Positions 1 to 10,868 of a stretch of 64,000 nucleotides of DNA are shown one piece after another. Numbering within the stretch: the first letter of the stretch is position 1; the number at the start of each line of letters is the position of its first letter. A model generated the notes under the pieces. That model was not told where the DNA came from. It did no database searches and saw nothing but the letters and a program-made list of their open reading frames with translations. This DNA is from Forficula auricularia (lineage: Eukaryota > Arthropoda > Insecta > Dermaptera > Forficulidae): NCBI GenBank assembly GCA_024734495.1, contig JALMQS010000411.1:2097405-2161404 (forward strand). The letters are read 5' to 3'. The position numbers and the translations under genes are program-made.

Positions 1-1443
1 AAACTACATAAAATTGACCACCCCATTAGACCAGTAGTATCTTATATCAATGCCCCCGCATACAAATTATGTAAATATCTTAATAATATCTTGCAAGATA
101 TATTTACTTCTAAATTCTCTATTAAAAATTCCCTAGAACTTACACAGGCTTTAGAACATATAAATATTCAAAATTCCTACAAACTCATTTCGTTCGACGT
201 TAAAAATCTTTTCCCCTCGATCCCGCTTTCGGACTTAAAAATAATATTAGATGAACTTATTAACTTAAATATTACAGACCCATCTCGAAATAATCATACT
301 CGCCAATTACTAGACCTATGCCTAAACCAAAATTATTTTCTCTTTAACAATAACTACTATAAACCACAAAATGGATTAGCCATGGGTAGTCCCCTTAGCC
401 CCTTGCTTTCAGAAATTTATATGTCTCATTTAGAACAAACCATTCTTAGCCCAACCAACCACTATTTCAAAGATATTGTGTTCTGGCGTAGATACGTAGA
501 CGATATTTTTGTCATATGGTCTGGCACTAAAAGACAAATTAATCTATTCCAACAATATCTTAATACTCTCCATGAAAATATACAATTTACTTCTGAAATA
601 GGTACAAATAATACTCTCGCTTTCTTGGACCTTCAAATAACTATTTCACATCAAAAATTACACTATGAAATATATAGAAAACCCACTTTCACGGACACAG
701 TCATTCCCTTCTCATCTAATCACCCCATTAATACAAAATTTGCAGCATTCTATTCAATGATTCATAGACTCCTCAGTATACCCATGAATACTATAAATTT
801 CAATAAAGAGCTTAACATCATTCAGAATATAGCCCTGAATAATGGATATAATATTTCGACTATCAACAAAATTTATAATAAAATCAAACGTAAATTCACT
901 ATCTCACACTTACACTCATTAGAATCGGGAACCGAAAAAATATATAGAAGAATACCCTTCATTTCTAATCATCTGACATCTCCATTAGCTTATACCCTTA
1001 GATCATATGGAATCACTCCTGCTTTATACAACAACAACAACAATTTAGGCTCCCAATTAATTAACAATAAAATAGACAAAATTGATAAATTAGACAAATC
1101 AGGAGTGTATAAATTAACTTGTCAAGATTGCGACGCTTTTTATATTGGGCAGACAGGTCGCGCTTTCAAAATACGTTACTCCGAGCATGTAAGAGCCCTT
1201 AATCACCTCAACAAATCCGATAACATTAATTTAGATTCGACCTCAGCCTTCGCAATTCACTTACATGAATCTAACCATTCACCCTCTAATAATAACCCTA
1301 TCCCCATTCATTTCGAAAGAAAAGGCCTTAAATTGGACCTCCTGGAATCCACCGAGATAAAAATAGCCCTCTCTAATAATTCAAATATTTTAAATAATCA
1401 ATTGGAAGTGTATAAAAATACAATTATTGATTATATGTTATAA
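1..1443 (+). CDS. Penelope-like element RT/GIY-YIG protein, 5' truncated by window edge
   Basis: The frame is open from base 1, so the start codon lies left of the window; 480 codons are visible. In order: an upstream RT region, a first catalytic Asp in FDVKNLF (residue 66 of the visible part), the RT motif GLAMGSPLSP (125-134), the YVDD catalytic box (165-168), YRKPTFTDT, and a C-terminal GIY-YIG endonuclease with GVY (368-370), YIG (381-383) and the downstream Arg and Glu (392, 395). RT plus C-terminal GIY-YIG is the diagnostic architecture of endonuclease-bearing Penelope-like elements, which copy themselves by target-primed reverse transcription in the nucleus. No internal stop or frameshift is seen, so this copy may be recent. 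It stops at TAA 1441-1443. The minus-strand copy near 50-51 kb encodes a clearly related protein. Confidence 0.93.
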   Translation, partial: KLHKIDHPIRPVVSYINAPAYKLCKYLNNILQDIFTSKFSIKNSLELTQALEHINIQNSYKLISFDVKNLFPSIPLSDLKIILDELINLNITDPSRNNHTRQLLDLCLNQNYFLFNNNYYKPQNGLAMGSPLSPLLSEIYMSHLEQTILSPTNHYFKDIVFWRRYVDDIFVIWSGTKRQINLFQQYLNTLHENIQFTSEIGTNNTLAFLDLQITISHQKLHYEIYRKPTFTDTVIPFSSNHPINTKFAAFYSMIHRLLSIPMNTINFNKELNIIQNIALNNGYNISTINKIYNKIKRKFTISHLHSLESGTEKIYRRIPFISNHLTSPLAYTLRSYGITPALYNNNNNLGSQLINNKIDKIDKLDKSGVYKLTCQDCDAFYIGQTGRAFKIRYSEHVRALNHLNKSDNINLDSTSAFAIHLHESNHSPSNNNPIPIHFERKGLKLDLLESTEIKIALSNNSNILNNQLEVYKNTIIDYML

Positions 1444-1726
1444 TAAATTAAATAAACATTCCTTTCATTGTTTGCACATTATACTAGGGTAATTGCACTC
1501 TCTTATATACCTTTTAAGTTGTACCTTCTCAGGTACTTGTCCATTCGCTATTATAATAGCAGGTATAGATCCCTTTCACCCAGCTCAAATCTCAATAGAA
1601 AATATTAATCCTTAGAACAACTACCCCCCCCCCTCTTCCCCTACATTCCCCCCACCACATACAATTTTATAAAAAAAAAAAAATTTAAATTCTTACTTGT
1701 AAAACTATTTTTCCAATATGTAATCA

Positions 1727-1781
1727 GTTTTCTTAGACTCCTGATGATGGGCTAACCTCCGAAATATATCGAATTCAAAAC
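1727..1781 (+). ncRNA. candidate hammerhead ribozyme at 3' end of Penelope copy A
   Basis: CTGATGA at 1741-1747 is followed by an extra T, a short stem II (GG...CC, 1749-1760) and GAAA (1761-1764). The palindrome ATATAT (1764-1769) can form a minimal or dimer-type stem III, followed by C1770 as the putative cleavage nucleotide. Stem I has inner pairs TC/GA and an outer helix GTTTT (1727-1731) with AAAAC (1777-1781). PLEs are known to carry type I hammerheads. Stem II is weak and the extra T is not canonical. Confidence 0.45.
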
Positions 1782-1815
1782 TCAATTTTGTTTTATTTCT
1801 TTTTTGTGAAACCTA

Positions 1816-2659
1816 CCTCGTATCTTAGTTTTATTATTATATCTTCTTTTCATTATTCACTAACCAAACTGGAAACTCTTTTAAATATTTTTTCGAGTAA
1901 TTCAATAATTTTATGTTTTGCTTCTTGGGTCATATTTAATATTTTAACATAAATCGGGAAAAATAATGATTGACTTGGCATCTCTTCGAGTTATTTAGAA
2001 TTAATAATTACATGTATTAGCGAATTGACCTGTCTAGTGGTAGAAAGTCATCGAGGAACAATTTTTATTGTCTCATAACAACAATACATTTACTTCTCCA
2101 TTAACTATTTATTGTAGCTCCTCTGATTTTCGACAATATTTTTTTTTATCTTTTTTTACAAATATTTATGATATAAGCTACAAAATAATAGAATAAGAAT
2201 AATATTGAAATATTTTATTAGAAATAATTTTAATTTATTTTTTGCTATTTCAACAATAAAGTATATATATATATATTGATTTAAAGTGATTTTAAATGAT
2301 ATGTCAATCTCAAAAAAAGATAAAGGCTAACAGTGTATATTAACTAGAAATACAAATGTCAAATTTTGCAAAACGACATTACGTATCTCGTTTATTATCC
2401 AGTTTTAAATATTTTCAAATATGTACTACTATTTCAGGCATACATTTTAAAAGTATTTTTCGTTTATAAGCAAAATTTGAAAAATTTAGTATTCACTAAT
2501 TTATCTAGTTTTTACCAAAGAAATATATTCAGATATTTTTGAACCCCCACCCCTATTACAATTCATTTCATTTTTATAAAACTCTCTTGCTATAATTAAG
2601 ACATGATACTAAATTCCATTTTCTTAAAACTAAAATAAATGATAATTTGTATTTCAAAT
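1816..2659. other. AT-rich sequence, nothing recognised
   Basis: Very AT-rich with a short TA run near 2263. No coding frame, TIR or RNA gene could be supported. Confidence 0.4.
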
Positions 2660-3075
2660 TATTTTTTTTTAATGAAAATGATGAGAGAAGGAGTTACACC
2701 AAAAAGGTGTATCCATCCCCTAAAGGCCTCCATCGTAAAAAGAAGAAGAAAGTATGTTATGGGCTGGGAGGGGGTCGAAGGTATCTGTGGATACGGGTCT
2801 TAAACAGCTGAAGGTTATAAGTCGCGGGAAAGATGGTGGCAGGGAACGAGTTCCAGTCTCTGGATGTCATAGGGATAAAAGAGTTGGCTAAAGCTCTTGT
2901 TCGATTTTTATCCAATTTGACACCGAAGGGGTGCTGAGCGTTGGAAAACCGCGTGTTTCTTGTAAAGAAGGCTTTAGGGGGGATAATTAATTCCAGCTCG
3001 ACTGAACAGACACCATGATTGTATCTGTAGTACAAATTAACTGGAATTGTTTCAGTTAGGCTGAAGGAAGTAACT
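2660..3075 (-). pseudogene. diverged Jockey/CR1-like LINE, 3' end of ORF2
   Basis: The minus-strand frame 3035-2757 encodes the C-terminal tail typical of Jockey/CR1-type ORF2 proteins: YRYNHG, IIPPK, then SFIPMTSRDWNSFPATIFP and LFKTRIHRYL. It is alignable by eye with the LINE copies at 37.6 and 38.5 kb but clearly more diverged. A T-run near 2665 on the + strand is consistent with a 3' tail. The copy is 5' truncated, so it is a dead fragment. Confidence 0.72.
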
Positions 3076-4234
3076 GGTAATTATTTATACCCATCGTAAA
3101 CACCACTACTATTATTGTAGAGATGAATTTGATGAACAAGAAACGAAACAAAGTACAGTAGCTGGTTACGTATTACAGTTAGGTTGGACTCAGAGGACCA
3201 CTAATGACCCGGATAGCTTTTTTGGCACTTGGGTTCGATTCATGAGCTCTTCTAACATGCAAACAAATGTATCTAATAACATCTTAGAATAAGCAAAACA
3301 CTCTCATTGATTTGAAAAATAAAAATGAAATTGAAACAAAGAATAGAAGTAAAAAGTCTAATTAAAAACAATGTAACTAAAATATATAAATAAGTATAAA
3401 CTTTTTAATTATTAAAAGAGAGAGCGAAGGACGTTAATGTCTAAGACCAAAGGTGTTTAAAAGTACTTACTCTACTTGACTTTGACTTCACCCTTTGATG
3501 TCTACTTCTACTGCTGTTGCTGATTCATTCATTCGTTTCTTTTCATTAAGAAAGAAACAAAAATCTTTAAAAACTTTCTATTTTGCTTATATATATATAT
3601 ACAGAGTGTTAGAAAGTTGTAACTTTTCTATAAAAAAAATCTTTACGCCTTGACTTTTTACTTTTGGAATTTTCTGTAAGACTGAACCCTTCACCCTCTT
3701 CAACCCTTCCCTCCTCTTGTACTTTACTTTGCTAATCCTTCATCATCAAACCTGTTCCTCCACCCACCACCCAGCCTACCTTGTGATTTGGTCGTTTTTT
3801 TATTAAATTTAAATATCTTAATGAATTTTATTTTATGTTAATGAAAAAATTCCCAAAAAAAAGAGAAAAAATTATAATTTGCTTGAAAATATCATTTGAT
3901 TAATCTACTTATAATTAATGAAACAACGAGAGAAAAAATGTGTGCGTCAGAAAACCGGAGGTCTTTCAGTGAAGTTTAACATTATTATATAATATTAACT
4001 TCTCAGGATCTAGATGCTGACGTCAAGTGACCATGTTTGATACAACATTTGTTTTTAATAATACAAACAAACTGCATTCAGTGGTTTGTCCTATTAAATG
4101 AGACATTTTTTTTGAAACCTTGGTCATTTTTTAAAGAAGAGAAAATGTTAAATTTGCATCAGTGTCTAATATAATAGATTTAACTTATATATAAGTTTAA
4201 GAGAGGCAGTTAACTACTATCCGAGGTTATATTA
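3076..4234. other. AT-rich sequence, nothing recognised
   Basis: Contains a weak B-box-like GGGTTCGATTC near 3230 (possibly a worn SINE) and a pyrimidine-rich stretch near 3680-3790. No supported gene. Confidence 0.35.
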
Positions 4235-4450
4235 TATACGTTCTATATGTCAGATTGGTTATACCTCGGAGGACAATTAAGTGTCAGGGCTCATTTTACC
4301 GAAGTTCAAGTGAAAACGCTATAAGTTATTCACATAAAAGATTGGCTTATGACATTATGAGCAAAAGACGTCAGTATTATTGAAGGGAATACAAGTTTGG
4401 ATTAGAAGCACGAGAAGCATAGCCTCAAACATGCCGCCGTGATGTCACAA
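4235..4450 (+). pseudogene. decayed Penelope-like GIY-YIG fragment
   Basis: One frame around 4255-4320 reads LYLGGQLSVRAHFTEVQ. This aligns with the GIY-YIG core Y-I-G-x-T-x-R-x-L-x-x-R-x-x-E-H, keeping the Tyr, Gly, Arg and Glu positions. After a stop and shift, the next 120 bp read KDVSIIEGNTSLD, which resembles the C-terminal segment after the GIY-YIG core in many PLE proteins. No RT part is visible. It is an old remnant and unlike either better-preserved PLE in the window. Confidence 0.35.
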
Positions 4451-4465
4451 TAACATTACCATTAT

Positions 4466-5918
4466 AAATAAAAGATTCACGGGTTTTGGACAATTTTTTT
4501 ATAAATGTTAAATATTAATAAATCAACTGGTGTGTTCACCATATAACTTTCACATTTTCATTTATTTGAAGTCAGGGCGTCACTACCAATTTACACCCCC
4601 TTCCTTTATTTCGTTTTTTTTTATTTTCTCAAAAACGTCTACAACGATTTTTTTTAAAATTTGACACAACTAATAACTCATGACACTTGATAAATATACT
4701 AATTTTTAAAAAATCTTTGGAGCCGTTTTTGAGAAAATAAAAAAAAAACGAAAAATCTTTAATGTAAATGTCCACTTCCGGTCTTCCGATTTCAACCAAA
4801 AGCTTGATGTACTCCTTCTACCCTATATTAAGCTTAAGTTTCGAATTTTCTATCTCTGAGACTTATGGTTGCGAGACGCGGGAGGGGGGGGGGGTAAATT
4901 CTTGCGTACGTAAACATCAACTTCCAATTTTTCTATTTTAGCCAAAATATTGTTATACTTCTTGTAGCCTCTAGATAGCTTAAGTTTTAAATTTCAATTC
5001 TGCGACATTCCGAAGACGAGATTTGAACGATTAAAATATTTATTTTACGACACTCCTAATTTACAACCCCTTCCTCTTTTTTAATCGAATTAAAAATTTG
5101 ACATAATTAATAACTCATGACATTTGATAAATGTATTAATTTTTTAAAAAATCGTCAGAGCCGTTTTTGAGAAAATGAAAAAAAAATGAAAAATCTTTCA
5201 TGTAAATGTCCACTTCCGGTTTTCTGATTTCAATTGATTGTGTTTATTGCGCCACGCAGATGGGGGCAGCCCTTTACAAGAAAAAGAAAAGGATTACATT
5301 TTATATACAAAAAAACCACAGCCGTCAAAAATTATGCCAGGTGTTGTGGCTTACATCCACTAAAGTTAAATGGGCGGTCTTAAACAAATACTTTAATATG
5401 TACATTAAAAGTCAAAATTAAAATTATTTACAAGTTTGTTAAAAATTTAAAATTATGTACACATCTCTTTAGGAACGAGGCCAGATAATTGGGGGCATTC
5501 AACACACCCCGCAACAGCTCATAGAGAGTCTTTTAGTTCATTATTTAATTTTGGGCCGGCCCCGTCCTAAAGGTCCGCCTCATGAAAGTGGAGAAATTAA
5601 AAATGGAGCCTATCATCGCCCTGAGCGTCATTTTATTAAGAGTATTTTTGCAGATACCCAGGGCGCGCAGGTCCCTATAGGACCGGGGACACCAGACCCC
5701 CTTCCACGAAATTGTCGCGGCCAAAACGGTGACATGACTGGCCGCGACCTCGAACCTTTCCGCGATGTTTCTGATCAGGCTGGAGTTACCACTTGCTTGC
5801 TGTACTCTTTCTAGCCCATATCGAGCTTAAGTTTCGAATTTCGTAGCTCTGAGAATCTCTATGAATAGAAATGTGAAAGTAAAAAATTGTCCAAAACCCG
5901 TGAATCTTTTTTTATTAT
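4466..5918. mobile_element. non-autonomous DNA element with about 40-bp terminal inverted repeats
   Basis: AAAGATTCACGGGTTTTGG near 4471 is matched in inverse near 5887-5915, both flanked by AT-rich duplicated-looking sequence. The interior has two tandem-like units, each with a CCACTTCCGGT motif (4771 and 5210), followed by TTAAGCTTAAGTTTCGAATT-type sequence. The second unit is interrupted by a GC-richer insertion at about 5231-5795. No transposase frame was found and the superfamily is not identified. Confidence 0.55.
5231..5795 (-). mobile_element. probable 5'-truncated LINE 3' end inserted in the TIR element
   Basis: This GC-richer block interrupts the second internal repeat unit of the surrounding element. 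On the minus strand, a frame near 5530-5430 reads LYELLRGVLNAPNYLASFLK and ends in a stop soon after. This resembles the extreme C-terminus of LINE ORF2 proteins and is followed by about 200 bp of 3' UTR-like sequence ending in CAATAAACACAATC. The family assignment is an inference. The + strand frame 5551-5814 looks like a shadow of this. Confidence 0.4.
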
Positions 5919-5925
5919 TATAATG

Positions 5926-7350
5926 GAGATGAATCAACAAAATTACCAGTATAATCACATGCAGTAGTTTATCTCATGTGCAATTGAACACAATATATTG
6001 ATTGACTGATTGATTTACAAGAAAAAATAACTTTTTGACTGAATAAGTTAAGTTGGCCAATAATATTATAAACATTTCCTTGGATTATTTTCAAAAAAAT
6101 AATCTCTTTTGTAGTTCATTTATATTAATGAAAATTAAAAATTAGATACTTTATTTGATTAAATGTTATTATTATAATTTTCTATTAAAATCTCAATTTT
6201 AGATATTTTTCATGGGTCTTATTAATTTTTTTATTTGATTATAAAATTTTATTATGATTTTTTTTTCGATGAGTCGTTAGAATTTTGTTCCGTAAAAATA
6301 ATATAATATATATATAATATAAAAGTTAATTTAATTTTATGGAACTCATATTATGCAAATTGATATAAATATAAATTAGTTTAAACTGCAGAGTTGAGAA
6401 GGGTAGTAATAGTAGGGAGCAGGGATGGCATCCGTGGCCTAAAAGTTTAATAATATTAGAGAATCGATCGCGTTGATTATGAACTTTTGGATTTGAAAGA
6501 GACGACCCTTGTTAGATACACACCACCCCCATAAACTCACTCCAGCGAACACAACACCTCCCCTGAATCAAGCGCTTAAATTCACCTTCAGTTTTTGTTG
6601 TTGTTTTTTCACTTTCTATTTAATTAAGGAATATGATCCAAGTTATTTATTATAAAATCAATCTCATTTTAAAGATAATACACCTCCGTTAATATTTTCT
6701 TATATAGAAAATATATATATAAAGAGAGAAAGGAAAGAAATGTCTTTGGCGTTAAAAATCTATAAAAATAAACATGACTTTATCAATTTATCATACATCT
6801 GTGCCCTCTCTTATATTTAATATTTAAACAAATAATTATAATCATTTACGAATTCCACTCCCCTGAATTTCGGGCTCATTAGCAATTAATCATATCCCTT
6901 TTTAATGTGGGATTCTTCTAGGGTAAATACTATACCTATAGCTTTCTAGTATTTTCGTTTGAAAATTTTATCATATTAATTATTTTTGACCCCCATGTTC
7001 ACTTTCACGTTGAGAGTGATTTCCGTAAGGCCGTATAGGGTGCATATGCGAAACTTAGTACAAATCTGTTAAAGGGTCTAGGATTTATATTGATAATTCT
7101 ATTTTTGAACTCCCCCATCTATTTTGGGCCCCCAAAAGAATAAATGATTTTTTTTATTATAGGACCTTTTTATAGTAATTTACATTTTTCTTGGTTTTTT
7201 TTAGTGTGGAAATTTGAAAAATTTTTAGGTTTTGAGATAGAGCGTGTACAAAATTTGTTAACGTACTAAAGGCACAACAGAAAATAATTAATATCTCATT
7301 AAATAACATTTTTTTGCAGTTTTTAAAATATTTCGAAGAAAAAAAAAGAC
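5926..7350. other. AT-rich sequence, nothing recognised
   Basis: Contains a short GC-richer patch near 6390-6560 without a convincing exon. No RNA gene or TIR pair was found. Confidence 0.35.
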
Positions 7351-7352
7351 TT

Positions 7353-7400
7353 TTTTCATGCACGATTACAATACTTGATCATACCTTATATAATAAAGTA
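7353..7400 (-). repeat. terminal fragment of the CATGCACGATTACAATAC repeat family
   Basis: CATGCACGATTACAATACTT and the following ATAAAGTAAAAA are the reverse complement of the 5' ends of the repeats at 15205, 25545 and 27093. Only this end is recognisable here. Confidence 0.5.
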
Positions 7401-7628
7401 AAAATCAGATCTCAGAGCCCTCTGCCCCCGTCCTCCGGACACCCTTAAAAACTTATCATTGTAAGATGGTTTTAAATTTTACTGTCGGTCGCTAATTCAA
7501 AAAATTTTAATTTAAATATTGATTAAAGTACAGTAAATTGATGTTAGATGGCGGTAATGGCAATCTCTTCTTAATAGGTTAGTTATTATTAAATAGATTT
7601 TATAGAGAATATATAATGTTTTCAGAAA

Positions 7629-8040
7629 AAATAAACTTCAACGGATTGTTGCTAAACTTTATCCAAATTCATTTGAAATATTAATATGTTTATTCCTTTA
7701 TTATTAATCAGATATCACTTGCTATTTACAGTCCATTTTGACTTAAAATCAAAAATAGCTATTGATTCTCATATATTACTTGAAGAATAACAATTCTACA
7801 TTAGATTGTTCACGCTTCGATTATTATTGGTAACCATTGCTGAAGACATGGAGGAATCGACTTAAAATAAAAAATAACGATCGATTCTCATCTAATACTA
7901 GAGGAATAACCTTATTGCATTCCATCTTTGATGTTTTGACTATTAATGGCAACCTCTACTGAAAACGTGGAAGAATCGACTTAAAATCAAAAAGACTAAA
8001 TTCTTTTATGGCAAACAACTCAAGCTTGACCGCGACCGAT
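7629..8040 (+). repeat. interspersed repeat family (copy 1 of 4)
   Basis: Starts AAACTTCAACGGATTGTTGC and contains several copies of an internal phrase around GGAATCGACTTAAAATCAAA. A near-identical copy is at 40641-41036. Shorter relatives lie at 35692-35935 (+) and 12107-12185 (-). No coding capacity; class unknown. Confidence 0.65.
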
Positions 8041-8461
8041 TACAATACTTTCCCCATGCTTCGCATTGGATAAAGTAAAAAATACTTTAATAAACAATGC
8101 AATCTTCAAAGCATCAAATTAATATTCGATTATTACAACAAGTTTTCACATTACATATTTCAATTAGCAAATATTTCTTGATGGCAAAAGAAGACAATTC
8201 AATAGAATAAGAGTGAACATATTTTCTTGCCGAAAGTTTTATAAATTTTTAAAAGGAATATTTTTGGAACGAATATGACTGATGATGTCCTCTGCTTCAT
8301 ACAAAAAACATAACTTATATATAAGTATATAATTTTACTAAAAAAAATACAAATCTTTTCTGATAAAAATTGTAGTTTGGAATAAGGCTTGGCATTCTTC
8401 TTCACTCTTTTTTATTATACTTGTTTTTGCTCTCGAACATAAGACTCAATATAGAGAGTAA

Positions 8462-8640
8462 GATTGACCGAGTAGGTAGGGAGGACCTTGCAAATGAATC
8501 CAAGCTAGTGCGGGTTCAAGCCCTGATCGCTGCAAATATTTGACCGGCTATAATCTGATCCCTACACCAATTTACACACTCAAACACAAAACATATCCAT
8601 AACTAAGATTAATGGCTAACATGCTCATTTATTTCCCGAA
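8462..8640 (+). mobile_element. tRNA-derived SINE
   Basis: A-box-like GACCGAGTAGGTAGGG (8466-8481) and B-box-like GGGTTCAAGCCC (8512-8523) are spaced as in a tRNA, followed by a tRNA-unrelated body ending in ATTAATGGCTAACATGCTC, similar to the tail of the SINE at 12684. No clear poly(A) or target duplication was found, so the 3' end is approximate. Confidence 0.6.
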
Positions 8641-9384
8641 GGCCAATAAAAATAAAGTAAAAAGACTCATAGTGAAGATTTGTAGTCGGTGTATCATTCA
8701 CCATTATCGAATAAAACGAGAGAATGTCATTTTTTTTTTACTTCTACTAGAAAACGAAAACGAAATAAGGGGGGGGGGGGATATTTTCAGCCAATTGATT
8801 GAGCTAGAAATTTGAAACGGGTGCCACTTAGAAATCCAAATGTCGATGCTAAATATGAGCTCATTATCTACAATAGTACATTGTACGTACTTTCTAGAGC
8901 GAATTCAATACTTGAAATAATATTTGATTTTCAAAATAATATGCCTCTATTATTATTTTATAATTTATTAAAAAGAAAAGAAAGTGCATGTCTTTGATGT
9001 TAAATTTTAGTTAAACTATATTAAAAATATTGAATAAATATATTGTACAAGTAGCAAGTTATCTAGTTGACTTTGTGGAGGTTGCAAAAACTTTGCTCTT
9101 GGCTCCTTTAAAAAAGAAATGAAGTTGGTAGAAAAACTCCAAAGTTGTTGAGATAACATCAAAGCAAAAGATAAAATATGTTAAGGCTTAATACCACTAT
9201 AGCTAGCTAGTATATTGTATGGAAACCTTTTAAGACTGTGATCGAATTTTGTTTAGAACAAGTGATCAAAGCCAATAAATGCTCGCATTAGGGTTAATAT
9301 TTAGTTTTCTCCACCTTAATTAGTGTAAAGTCGGCGAGCTGAACTCGCCGGGAAACCTGAATATTGCAAACACTATTTTCTCTA

Positions 9385-9700
9385 TTTTTAGGGTTCCTTT
9401 AAAAGTAAAATCTTATTAGTGTCGTTATAATGTTTGCCTGTCTTTCTCTTTGTCCCTTTATCATAGCATTCTAGCTCGTAAACTATATAGGATACAAACT
9501 TGATACTTGATATTTACAATTTATATTTAGGTATTCGTTTTCTCCGAAATCAAAAAGTGTATTTAAATTTTAGTTGAATTATTATTTAGAGGGGGTCAAA
9601 TTTTTTTGTCGGATCCAAAATAAAAAATATTTTTTATCATGGTATATGAAATATCTCAGTAAAGATGTTTTTAGATATAGGCTTAATTTTCTAAACTAAT
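9385..9700 (+). repeat. interspersed repeat (GGGTTCCTTTAAAAGTAAAA family)
   Basis: Shared phrases (AAAGTAAAAC/T, then CTGTCTxT, AGCTCGTAAACTA, CCAAAATCAAAAAT) are also present at 41575-41870, at 13100-13720 (split by a hAT insertion) and, in part, at 11930-12090. Non-coding; class unknown. Confidence 0.5.
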
Positions 9701-10868
9701 TTCGGTTTAAAATGAGGGTGTGAGAGAGTCTCAAAGTGGCCATTTTAGGTGACTTTTGTCCCAGCCCAATTCCTATCAATTACTTAAATTAAAATTCTGA
9801 AAGATCCTTAAAATTAATTCACTTGCTTCTTATGATTTGAATGTAAAATGAAAAAGAATTTGATATCTCAAATATTTTCGAAGATATAATCATTTTTCTG
9901 CTGTCAGGCTCTCCGAGGGCCAAAGTATTATAAGGGGCCTTCCATAAACCATGTCACACAAATTTCAAGATTTTTAGACCCCCTTATGTCACATTCTGTC
10001 ACATTTTCATTGATCCCCCCTGTATTGTGACGTCACAATATCACTTTTATACCCTATAATTTTCAGATTGGAATAATATTAATCTGAAATCTAAAAAAAT
10101 ATTTGAAACTTTTTAAAAAATTTTAATTTGACTTTTTTGACATCACAATTTTTAAGTTCTCCGGGCCCCCTACCCCTGAATATGAAGGGTTAACATCTTC
10201 TTCTTTTTAAAATCACATTACTGAAAAAACAGTCGACGATGTGAAACACTATTTTCATATTTTGCTATATGAATAAATTTTCCATATCATTTTTCTCAAA
10301 ACTACTAAGTGCTGTTTTTTGGTATTTTTTTACTATAGGTATTTATGACTTTCTTTTCAAGGGCTTTTGCACTTCTCTATGTAAAGATACACTTAAAAGA
10401 AAACGATCTTAGATATTTTCCGACAAAACTATATATTATAGCATATAGATATTTGGAATTTTAATTTGAGAATTCTTTACTGAAAGTTAAATGGAATGGA
10501 ATAAATAGTTACAAACAACCCTCCTTCCCTCTTCAATTCTAATCCCCTAGTTCTTATACTTTTACTCGGTAGAATTTATAAATTCTTTTTTTTCTTTCTT
10601 TTTTCTTTTCATACTCAGATCTTTTTAAACATTCTTTTTCTGCAATTCATTTAAATTTTTCCTTATATCATTAATTTTCCACTCTCCTAAAAATATCGTC
10701 GCGCCGCGGCATCGGCGACTAGCTACTAGAATCGTTGAATGCCTATAATTATTTAAATATATTTTATAATATAGTAACTTCGAAATTATTTATATTTTGT
10801 TGACCATTTTATGATCACAAAATTTTTATTTTAAAAATTTCATCCCCGAATTGGATTGCTTTCAAATT
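9700..10868. other. AT-rich, mostly unannotated sequence
   Basis: Near 9938 a phrase GGGGCCTTCCATAAACCATG followed by TGTGACGTCACAATA looks like the end of a DNA transposon, but no inverse partner was found. Nothing else is supported. Confidence 0.35.

Larger units (their letters stand above)
1..1815 (+). mobile_element. Penelope-like retroelement copy A (3' part)
   Basis: This is the coding region above plus about 370 bp of AT-rich 3' sequence. The 3' sequence holds a C-run near 1622, a hammerhead-like motif at 1727-1781 and a terminal TTGTGAAAC motif near 1806. The same order (ORF, hammerhead-like motif, TTGTGAAAC) recurs in the minus-strand copy at 49.5-51.2 kb, which is why the 3' end is placed here. 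The exact boundary is uncertain. Confidence 0.75.

Noticed and set aside
9938..10170. Possible transposon end GGGGCCTTCCATAAACC
   Set aside because: Looks like a DNA-transposon terminus, but no inverse partner or target duplication was found.
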